DNA of 64,000 nt from a virus: IMG/VR virus record IMGVR_UViG_3300008448_009815, positions 1 through 64,000 of that record; one strand, 5' to 3'. Under the pieces are notes generated by a model. That model was given only the letters and a program-made list of their open reading frames with translations, made no database searches and was not told where the DNA came from. Position 1 is the stretch's first letter. Each line of letters starts with the position of its first letter. The position numbers and the translations under genes are program-made. This document shows positions 7,937-14,729 of this stretch, piece after piece.

Positions 7937-7944
7937 TATTTATA
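7937..7944 (+). promoter_or_regulatory. Late-promoter box TATTTATA
   Basis: Exact box in the context TTGTATTTATAT, ending 14 nt before the start of the DUF285-repeat adhesin gene. Confidence 0.6.
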
Positions 7945-7958
7945 TAATGTAATTTAAA

Positions 7959-9896
7959 ATGATACATCAAATTTCAATAACAGGAGTAACAGGAACTCCA
8001 CCATATTCAATATCGGTATGTGATTCAACATACACATATTGTTATTTGGTTACAGGTTCAACAACAATACCACCAACATTTACTTTTGATGTTCCATCAC
8101 CTTTAGATGGAGTTAATAATTTAATTGTAAAAATAACTGATTCTACAGGATGCGAATACTTTGAACCTTATAGTTGTCCTCCTACACCGACACCAACACC
8201 TACTCTAACACCGACACCAACACCTACCCCAACCGATTTGTGTTATTGTTTAATGGCAGTTAATTCATCCATGATGGATGGTTCGTTTGATTATATAGAT
8301 TGTGATGGATTATCACAATTAAATATTCATGTCCCAAGTGGAATAACATATTATACTTGTGGATCTAACCCGACAAACATAATTAATTTATCAATCGGAA
8401 TAGGTGATTTATGTTCTTTATCCAGTTGTAATCCACCTTTACCTTCATTATCGGCAACACCAACTCCTACTCCCACACCTTCGTCATTACCTTTTGCGTT
8501 TATTTCAGTTTGGTCGGCATCAACTACAATTGAACTTCCGTATTCACCAACTGGAACTTATTCAGGAATAATAGATTGGGGTGATGGTAATACATCTGTT
8601 AACTCATATGCAAATAGAACTCATACATATTCGATAACAGGTGATTATACTGTAACAATTACAGGTACAATTGAGGGTTGGGATTTTAATAATTATGCGA
8701 CATCTTATAAAAACAATATAAAAGAAATATTAAGGTGGGGTCCACTAAAAGGAGAATCAGGTTCAAACAATGGCATGTTCTATGGTTGTCAAAATTTAAT
8801 TATAACAGGTGTAACAGATACTATTAATTTAATTGGAATAACAAATTTGAGTAGTATGTTTTTTGGTTGTACTAGTTTAACTACCGTAAATAATATGGAT
8901 AGTTGGGATGTATCATCTGTTAATAATATGTCGGGTATGTTTACATTGACATCTAATTTCAATCAACCAATAGGAAGTTGGGATGTTTCAAATGTTACAA
9001 ATATGGCATCTATGTTCTCGTTATCCACAAACTTTAACCAAAACATCGGAAGTTGGGATGTTTCAAACGTTACCAATATGTTGGCTATGTTTTTAGCCGC
9101 GGCAAATTTCAATCAACCAATAGGAGGATGGGATGTTTCAAATGTTATCAATATGTCAGCTATGTTCGCAGGTTCTCAAAATTTCAATCAACCAGTAGGA
9201 AGTTGGGATGTTTCAAATGTTACCAATATGTCGTCTATGTTTGGTAATGCAACAAACTTCAATCAGACAATTGGGGGTTGGGATGTGTCAAATGTTACCA
9301 ATATGGGTAATATGTTTGGTAATGCAACAAACTTTAACCAAAACATCGGAAGTTGGGATGTTTCAAATGTTACCGATATGAATGGTATGTTTTTATCGGC
9401 AATAAACTTTAACCAAAACATCGGAAGTTGGGATGTTTCAAATGTTACCGTTATGAATGGTATGTTTAATAATGCTACAAGTTTTAACAATGGAGGTTCT
9501 CCAAGTATAAATTTATGGAATGTTTCAGGTGTGACAAATATGTCATTTACTTTTTATACCGCAACAAATTTCAATCAACCAATAGGAGGATGGGACGTAT
9601 CTAATGTAACAAATATGGAAAATATGTTATCATTGGCAACAGTTTTTGATCAACCAATCGGAGGATGGGATGTTTCATCAGTAACTAATATGAGTTTTAT
9701 GTTAAATGGTACGTCATTATCAACACCTAATTATGATTTACTACTCAATGGATGGGCATCATTAGGAGGTTCATTACAACCCTCAGTTAATTTTAATGCC
9801 GGTACTTCTGTATATACGATTGCAACGGCTGGTGTGAGTAGAAATTATTTGACAGGAACCAAGTTATGGAATATAACTGACGGGGGAGGAATTTAA
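7959..9896 (+). CDS. Modular adhesin: SprB-like, TP linker, PKD-like and DUF285 repeats
   Basis: Domains in order: residues 1-72, an SprB-like unit (GVTGTPPYSISVC to VKITDSTGC, as in flavobacterial gliding adhesins); 75-92, a TP linker; 93-165, a Cys-containing domain; 166-175, a second TPTPTP linker; 178-245, a PKD-like domain with IDWGDGN and YSITGDYTVTITGT; and about 270-605, ten or more 25-residue BspA/DUF285 repeats (MxxMFxxAxNFNQxIGxWDVSNVTN). DUF285/BspA repeats mediate binding to proteins or surfaces in several bacterial groups. No secretion signal, consistent with a virion protein. It is probably a receptor-binding fibre. Its own late box precedes it and a glycosyltransferase operon follows. 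Confidence 0.75.
   Translation: MIHQISITGVTGTPPYSISVCDSTYTYCYLVTGSTTIPPTFTFDVPSPLDGVNNLIVKITDSTGCEYFEPYSCPPTPTPTPTLTPTPTPTPTDLCYCLMAVNSSMMDGSFDYIDCDGLSQLNIHVPSGITYYTCGSNPTNIINLSIGIGDLCSLSSCNPPLPSLSATPTPTPTPSSLPFAFISVWSASTTIELPYSPTGTYSGIIDWGDGNTSVNSYANRTHTYSITGDYTVTITGTIEGWDFNNYATSYKNNIKEILRWGPLKGESGSNNGMFYGCQNLIITGVTDTINLIGITNLSSMFFGCTSLTTVNNMDSWDVSSVNNMSGMFTLTSNFNQPIGSWDVSNVTNMASMFSLSTNFNQNIGSWDVSNVTNMLAMFLAAANFNQPIGGWDVSNVINMSAMFAGSQNFNQPVGSWDVSNVTNMSSMFGNATNFNQTIGGWDVSNVTNMGNMFGNATNFNQNIGSWDVSNVTDMNGMFLSAINFNQNIGSWDVSNVTVMNGMFNNATSFNNGGSPSINLWNVSGVTNMSFTFYTATNFNQPIGGWDVSNVTNMENMLSLATVFDQPIGGWDVSSVTNMSFMLNGTSLSTPNYDLLLNGWASLGGSLQPSVNFNAGTSVYTIATAGVSRNYLTGTKLWNITDGGGI
8890..9700 (+). repeat. 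75-nt tandem repeats (DUF285, 25-aa units)
   Basis: At least ten 75-nt units. Several are nearly identical in DNA, for example those beginning near 9338 and 9410, which share an AACATCGGAAGTTGGGATGT core. One copy near 9480-9520 carries a 12-nt insertion (four residues, NNGGSPSI region). Nucleotide identity between copies points to recent duplication or gene conversion. Confidence 0.85.
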
Positions 9897-9914
9897 AAAC
9901 ATTTATTGAGTTTT

Positions 9915-9945
9915 ATTTTTATTTTTTTATTATTAAAATAAAAAT
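9915..9945 (+). promoter_or_regulatory. AU-only hairpin covering the start of the second glycosylation operon
   Basis: ATTTTTATTTT (9915-9925) is complementary to AAAATAAAAAT (9935-9945), with a 9-nt loop. The right arm includes the first two bases of the ATG at 9944, and four more pairs form after a bulged G. Low-complexity A/T sequence makes chance pairing easier than at 2634, and it might instead serve as a weak terminator for the upstream gene. Confidence 0.4.
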
Positions 9946-11191
9946 GAAAATTTTCATCCAAATCGCTTCTTATAGAGATCCCCAACTTATACCAACAATT
10001 AAAGATTGTATTGATAAATCAAAAAAACCTGAAAATTTAAGATTTGGTATTTGTAGACAATTTCATCCTGAAGATGGTTTTGATAATTTAACAGAATATG
10101 AGAATGATGATAGATTCAGAATTTTAAATATTCCATATCAAGAATCAACAGGCGTGTGTTGGGCAAGAAACCAAGTACAACAATTATATAAAGGAGAAAA
10201 ATACACTCTACAGTTAGATTCTCATATGAGATTTGAACAAGATTGGGATGATACTTTAATTAAAATGATTAAAGGATTACAAAAGAATGGCTATAAAAAA
10301 CCATTATTAACTGGTTATGTCTCATCATTTGATCCTGAAAATGATCCTCAAGGTAGGGTTACCGATCCGTGGAGAATGACATTTGATAGATTTACACCTG
10401 AAGGTGTTGTATTCTTTTTACCTGAAGTAATTCCTAATTGGAGGGAATTTAGTGAACCAATACCTTCAAGATTTTACTCCGCACATTTTGCATTTACATT
10501 AGGGGAGTTTTCTAAAGAAGTTCAACATGATCCTGAATACTATTTTCACGGTGAAGAAATTTCAATTGCAGTAAGAGCATACACTCATGGATATGATTTA
10601 TTTCATCCACATAGAGTTGTTATTTGGCACGAATACACAAGGAAGGGTAGAACTAAACAATGGGACGATGATAAAGAGTGGTATAAAAAAAACGAATCTT
10701 GTCATAAAAAGAATAGACAAATACTTGGTATTGATGGAGAATCTTATGAAGGGGATTTAGGTAAATATGGTTTTGGTACCGAAAGGACAATTAGAGATTA
10801 TGAAAAATATTCAGGTATCCTATTTTCTAAAAGAGCAATACAACAATATACAATAGATAAAAATTATCCTCCTAATTCATACGATTATGAAACTGAAGAA
10901 CAATGGTTAGATAGTTTTACAACAATATTCAAACATTGTATTGATATATCATTTGATGGAGTTCCTGAAAATGATTACGATTTTTGGGTTGTTGCATTTC
11001 ATAATGAAAAAGATGAAACTTTATTTAGACAAGATGCCGACTCAAACGAAATAAATAGAATGATGCAAGATCCTGACAGATACTGTAAAATATGGAGAGA
11101 ATTCCACACAAAAGAAAAACCTAAGTATTGGGTTGTGTGGCCGTATAGTAAATCAAAAGGATGGTGTCCAAGATTAACAGGTAATTTATAA
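9944..11191 (+). CDS. GlcNAc-transferase-like glycosyltransferase (PF11397 type)
   Basis: Matches the family of Skp1-type N-acetylglucosaminyltransferases. It starts KIFIQIASYRDPQLIPTI, has STGVCWARNQVQQLY (68-82), a donor/metal motif QLDSHMRF (90-97, DxH in place of DxD), a SAHFAFTLG block and a HGEEISIAVRAYTHGYDLFHP block that is strongly conserved in this family. About 415 residues, of which the first 275 form the catalytic domain. The C-terminal about 130 residues (from YEKYSGILFS) are a separate domain of unknown role. It heads a four-gene operon (spacings 5, 4 and -4 nt) immediately after the DUF285 adhesin, which may be its target. Confidence 0.82.
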   Translation: MKIFIQIASYRDPQLIPTIKDCIDKSKKPENLRFGICRQFHPEDGFDNLTEYENDDRFRILNIPYQESTGVCWARNQVQQLYKGEKYTLQLDSHMRFEQDWDDTLIKMIKGLQKNGYKKPLLTGYVSSFDPENDPQGRVTDPWRMTFDRFTPEGVVFFLPEVIPNWREFSEPIPSRFYSAHFAFTLGEFSKEVQHDPEYYFHGEEISIAVRAYTHGYDLFHPHRVVIWHEYTRKGRTKQWDDDKEWYKKNESCHKKNRQILGIDGESYEGDLGKYGFGTERTIRDYEKYSGILFSKRAIQQYTIDKNYPPNSYDYETEEQWLDSFTTIFKHCIDISFDGVPENDYDFWVVAFHNEKDETLFRQDADSNEINRMMQDPDRYCKIWREFHTKEKPKYWVVWPYSKSKGWCPRLTGNL

Positions 11192-11196
11192 TTTAT

Positions 11197-11907
11197 ATGG
11201 TAACATTTAATGATGTAAAAATAGCTGATGTTGGGTATTATATAAATTTGGATAGTAGGGTTGACAGAAAAGATAACCTTGAGTCACAGTTTAATAAATT
11301 TAACATAAAGGGGGTTAATAGATTTTCGGCATTTTCAAGTTACCCAAGTAATCCCTCAAATTGTAAAAAAAGTCATTATCAATTATTTGAATTGTTTTTA
11401 CAATCAAATTACAATACTATGTTAGTATTAGAAGATGATTGTAAGTTTTTAGATTTTTTAAAGGATGAGTCAACCGAAATTTTTGATAAAATTTTAAATA
11501 CTGATTGGGATTTATTTTGGTTAGGATGTAGAAATAGAAAACCACCAAAAAATTATATTAATAATTGTTATTTTACCTCATCAACTTCCGGAGCTCAATC
11601 TTACATTATAACAAAAAGATTTGTTGAGTATCTATTATCTACTTTCCCTATTGAACCTAACGATAATTTAAGGAACACATCAATTGATGAACTACTGTGT
11701 TTATCAATATATGATATTGATGTGGTTAATAACCCAAATAAATATAATTTTTATAATTTAGATCAACCTTTAGATAATCTACAAACTAAATTTAAATCAT
11801 TGTGTTATGAAAAGGCACTTACAACACAATATCTTTCATATAGTGATTTATGGGGTACTACTACCGATTTAGAATATTATATGATATCATCACACCCAAA
11901 ACAATAA
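11197..11907 (+). CDS. GT25-family glycosyltransferase
   Basis: Resembles LPS beta-galactosyltransferases and procollagen galactosyltransferases of family GT25. It has YYINLDSRVDRKDNLESQF (14-32), SHYQLFELFLQS (59-70, the usual SHxxxw region) and LVLEDDCKF (76-84), the acidic motif of the family. STSGAQSYIITKRFVEYLL corresponds to the downstream GxxxYxI block. The protein is soluble and single-domain. It is the second gene of the operon; transfer to a hydroxyl on the phage fibre or host polysaccharide is inferred. Confidence 0.82.
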   Translation: MVTFNDVKIADVGYYINLDSRVDRKDNLESQFNKFNIKGVNRFSAFSSYPSNPSNCKKSHYQLFELFLQSNYNTMLVLEDDCKFLDFLKDESTEIFDKILNTDWDLFWLGCRNRKPPKNYINNCYFTSSTSGAQSYIITKRFVEYLLSTFPIEPNDNLRNTSIDELLCLSIYDIDVVNNPNKYNFYNLDQPLDNLQTKFKSLCYEKALTTQYLSYSDLWGTTTDLEYYMISSHPKQ

Positions 11908-11911
11908 TAAT

Positions 11912-12505
11912 ATGAACGGACACTTTATTTACAAAAATTTAATTATTAGTCAACATCCAAATGTTGGGGAAAAGTTTAAAACACTTATTGACGAATACAA
12001 ACCATCAAGAGTTTTAGAAATAGGAACTGCGGATGGCGGATTAACATTATTAATAAGAGATTTATTAGATAGTGTGGGATTAACTAATACAATAGTACGA
12101 ACTTATGATGTTAATGAACAAAAAAATTTAAAGTTAAAAGAAAGAAATATTGAGATAATCACAAAAGATGTTTTTAATTATCCATATTCAGATTTAGAAT
12201 ATCCTGATGAAATCAGAGACTTTATACAAAGTAATGGTAAAACTTTAGTTCTTTGCGATGGAGGGAGTAAAAAAAATGAATTTAGATTATTATCTCAATT
12301 TTTAAAATATGGTGATATTATTATGGCTCACGATTATGCACCAAATGAAAATTATTTTAATGAAAATATAAAAGATAAAATATGGAATTGGTTAGAAATA
12401 CAAGATTTTGATATTAATGAAAGTTGTTTAACTTATAATCTTAAACCATATATGGAAGATGAATTTCGTTCTGTTGTATGGGTATGTAAAATAAAAGAAC
12501 AATGA
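11912..12505 (+). CDS. Class I SAM-dependent methyltransferase (CmcI-like)
   Basis: Rossmann methyltransferase. Motif I is RVLEIGTADGGL (33-44), an acidic residue ends strand 2 (TYDVNE), and motif IV-like LVLCDGGSKKNEF follows, then IIMAHDYAP. This arrangement resembles the CmcI/cephalosporin-hydroxylase-like group often found in surface-polysaccharide clusters, which methylate sugars. It lies between two glycosyltransferases, so O-methylation of a glycan is the most likely job. DNA methylation is unlikely, since no DPPY or PC motif is seen. ATGA overlap with the next gene. Confidence 0.72.
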   Translation: MNGHFIYKNLIISQHPNVGEKFKTLIDEYKPSRVLEIGTADGGLTLLIRDLLDSVGLTNTIVRTYDVNEQKNLKLKERNIEIITKDVFNYPYSDLEYPDEIRDFIQSNGKTLVLCDGGSKKNEFRLLSQFLKYGDIIMAHDYAPNENYFNENIKDKIWNWLEIQDFDINESCLTYNLKPYMEDEFRSVVWVCKIKEQ

Positions 12506-14184
12506 TTACATTAGTAACTGGTTTATGGGATATTGGTAGAGGTGATTTACAGGAAGGTTGGTCACGATCATATCAACACTATTTAGGTAAGTTTGAAGAA
12601 CTACTAAAAGTAGATAGTAACCTTATTATTTTTGGTGATAAAGAGTTACAAGATTTTGTATCTCAAAGAAGACAGGTTGAAAACACTCAATTTATTTTGA
12701 GGGATTTGAATTGGTTTAAAAATAACGAATATTTCCAATTAATACAAACTATACGAACAAATCCTGATTGGTTTAACCAAGTTGGGTGGTTAAAGGACTC
12801 AACTCAATCTAAATTAGAAATGTATAACCCTTTGGTTATGTCTAAAATGTTTTTACTTAATGATGCAAAAATTTTAGATAAATTTAATTCAGATAAACTA
12901 TTTTGGGTTGATGCCGGTTTAAGTAATACCGTACATATGGGTTATTTTACGCATGATAAAGTTATGGATAAAATAGATAAATTATCTGACAAATTTTTAT
13001 TTATTTGTTTTCCATATAACGCAGAAACTGAAGTTCATGGATTCAAGTATGAAGAAATGAAACGATTAACAAACTCAACACCTGATATTGTTGCTCGCGG
13101 AGGATTCTTTGGTGGGGATAAGGATTTAATATCACAAATGAATAGTTTGTATTATGGGATATTAATTGACACCCTTAAACGAGGTTTTATGGGTACTGAA
13201 GAAAGTTTATTTACAATATTAACATACCAATACCCTAACATAATTGATTACTGTGAAATAGAATCTAATGGATTAGTTTATAAATTTTTTGAGGATGTTA
13301 AAAACAATTTAGTTGTAATAAAAAACTTTGACTCAAAACCAACAATCGTTAAAACTAATTTAGAAATTAACTCAAATGGGATTGGTTTATATATTATAAC
13401 ATTTAATTCACCAAATCAATTTGAGACATTAATCCAATCAATGTTGAACTATGATACTGATTTTATCACAAGAACCAAAAAGTTTTTACTTGATAATTCA
13501 ACAGATACATCAACAACCCCAAGGTATTTGGAACTTTGTGAACAATATGGTTTTACTCACATAAAAAAAGATAATATTGGTATAACTGGTGGAAGACAAT
13601 TTATTGCGGAACATTTTAATGAACAAGAAGATTTAGGTTATTATTTCTTCTTTGAGGACGATATGTTATTTCACTCAGGTAAAACCGATGTGTGTAAAAA
13701 TGGTTTTGGTAGGTATGTTAAAAAACTATTTACCAAATCTTTAAACATACTAAAAAGAGAATCTTTTGATTTCTTAAAATTAAATTTTACAGAATTTTAT
13801 GGTTCTAATGATAAACAATGGTCTTGGTATAATGTTCCCCAAGATTTTAGACAATCCCATTGGCAGAACAATCCAAGGTTACCACAACAAGGGTTGGATC
13901 CAAATTCACCAAACACAGAATTCAAATATATTAAATCATTACAGGGGTTACCATATGCGAGTGGAGAAATCTATTTGTGTAACTGGCCGATTCTAATGTC
14001 AAAAGAAGGTAATTATAAGTGTTATTTAAAAACAAAATTTGATCATCCATTTGAACAAACTTTAATGTCCCAATGTTTCCAAGAAACCATTAAGGGTAAT
14101 ATCAATCCGGGTTTATTATTAATAACCCCAACTGAACACAATCGTTTCGATCATTATGAATCCTCATTAAGAAAAGAATGTTAA
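12502..14184 (+). CDS. Two-domain glycosyltransferase: HtrL/YibB-like plus GT2-like
   Basis: Residues about 1-260 match the HtrL/YibB/WlaTC family (start ITLVTGLWDIGRGD, RSYQHYLGKFEELL, SKMFLLNDAKI, LFWVDAGLSNTVH, a GGFFGG loop). Residues about 290-555 form a GT2-like domain with GLYIITFNSPNQFETLIQSM, KKFLLDNSTD, GITGGRQFIAEHF and the acidic FFFEDDMLF. Two catalytic domains in one chain could add successive sugars. Last gene of the second glycan operon; it overlaps the methyltransferase by 4 nt. Specificities are unknown. Confidence 0.75.
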   Translation: MITLVTGLWDIGRGDLQEGWSRSYQHYLGKFEELLKVDSNLIIFGDKELQDFVSQRRQVENTQFILRDLNWFKNNEYFQLIQTIRTNPDWFNQVGWLKDSTQSKLEMYNPLVMSKMFLLNDAKILDKFNSDKLFWVDAGLSNTVHMGYFTHDKVMDKIDKLSDKFLFICFPYNAETEVHGFKYEEMKRLTNSTPDIVARGGFFGGDKDLISQMNSLYYGILIDTLKRGFMGTEESLFTILTYQYPNIIDYCEIESNGLVYKFFEDVKNNLVVIKNFDSKPTIVKTNLEINSNGIGLYIITFNSPNQFETLIQSMLNYDTDFITRTKKFLLDNSTDTSTTPRYLELCEQYGFTHIKKDNIGITGGRQFIAEHFNEQEDLGYYFFFEDDMLFHSGKTDVCKNGFGRYVKKLFTKSLNILKRESFDFLKLNFTEFYGSNDKQWSWYNVPQDFRQSHWQNNPRLPQQGLDPNSPNTEFKYIKSLQGLPYASGEIYLCNWPILMSKEGNYKCYLKTKFDHPFEQTLMSQCFQETIKGNINPGLLLITPTEHNRFDHYESSLRKEC

Positions 14185-14199
14185 AATAGATTATTGATA

Positions 14200-14223
14200 T
14201 ATTTATAGTAAAAACTATAGATG
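14200..14223 (+). promoter_or_regulatory. Late box within a start-codon hairpin
   Basis: TATTTATA (14200-14207) forms the left arm of a 10-pair stem (14200-14209 with 14214-14223, two G-U pairs, AAAA loop). The right arm is ACTATAGATG and contains the start codon at 14221. Initiation 6-7 nt after the box would remove the left arm from the transcript. Confidence 0.65.
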
Positions 14224-14637
14224 GAATTCTACATTAAAAAAAATGCAACTCTTCCTGTTTTAAAGATACAAGTTGTAAAAGACGGAAGAAGTGATTATAA
14301 TAATTTTATGGAGATGATTGAGGAATCTGCCATATTTTTTTCTATGGTAAATGTAGAAACTGGTATCCCTAAAATAACAACAAGACCCGCAGGATTTGTG
14401 GAAAAAATTCAAATAGAACCAAACGCAACTCCCGAATATTATATCTACTATAGATTTACCTCAAAAGACACAAGTAAAGTTGGTAGATATGAAGCACAAT
14501 TCTTATTGAGAAATAATGACGGAACTTTAATTTTACCAATAAGAGAAAGATTATTTATAAATGTCCAAGAGAGTTATATTGCGGATGATTTATTATATCA
14601 AAATCCTTATATAGTAGATTTCCCTTGTTGTGGGTAA
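14221..14637 (+). CDS. BppU-N-like beta-sandwich structural protein (138 aa)
   Basis: Small beta-rich protein starting MEFYIKKNATLPVLKIQVV. YYIYYRFTSKDTSKVGRYEAQF and LILPIRERLFINV resemble the N-terminal attachment domain of baseplate upper proteins (BppU/DUF2479-like), in which a DGxxxxP strand precedes the last sheet. Ends with a CCG motif. It is the last gene before DNA polymerase and has its own late box/hairpin, which supports a structural role. Probably a fibre-to-baseplate adaptor; moderate certainty. Confidence 0.55.
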   Translation: MEFYIKKNATLPVLKIQVVKDGRSDYNNFMEMIEESAIFFSMVNVETGIPKITTRPAGFVEKIQIEPNATPEYYIYYRFTSKDTSKVGRYEAQFLLRNNDGTLILPIRERLFINVQESYIADDLLYQNPYIVDFPCCG

Positions 14638-14666
14638 TTGACATTAATGTAATAATAAGATATATT
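14638..14666 (+). promoter_or_regulatory. Sigma70-like early promoter of DNA polymerase
   Basis: TTGACA (14638-14643), 17-nt spacer, TATATT (14661-14666). The -35 begins right after the stop codon of the upstream gene. The predicted start near 14673 gives a leader of about 57 nt. The -10 region continues as TATATTTA, also seven of eight positions toward the Bacteroidota -7 element TAnnTTTG. Confidence 0.7.
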
Positions 14667-14683
14667 TAAGAGTGTAAGGTAAA

Positions 14684-14700
14684 TGTCGTTACATACGGCA
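14684..14700 (+). promoter_or_regulatory. Small leader hairpin upstream of DNA polymerase
   Basis: TGTCG (14684-14688) pairs with CGGCA (14696-14700), one G-U, with loop TTACATA. It lies 30 nt before the ATG in the only intergenic leader longer than 50 nt in this area. T4 gp43 represses its own translation by binding a leader hairpin of 5 pairs with an 8-nt loop; the size is similar, the position is not identical. Speculative. Confidence 0.3.
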
Positions 14701-14729
14701 GTTAATAAACCAAACTTAAATATATACAA

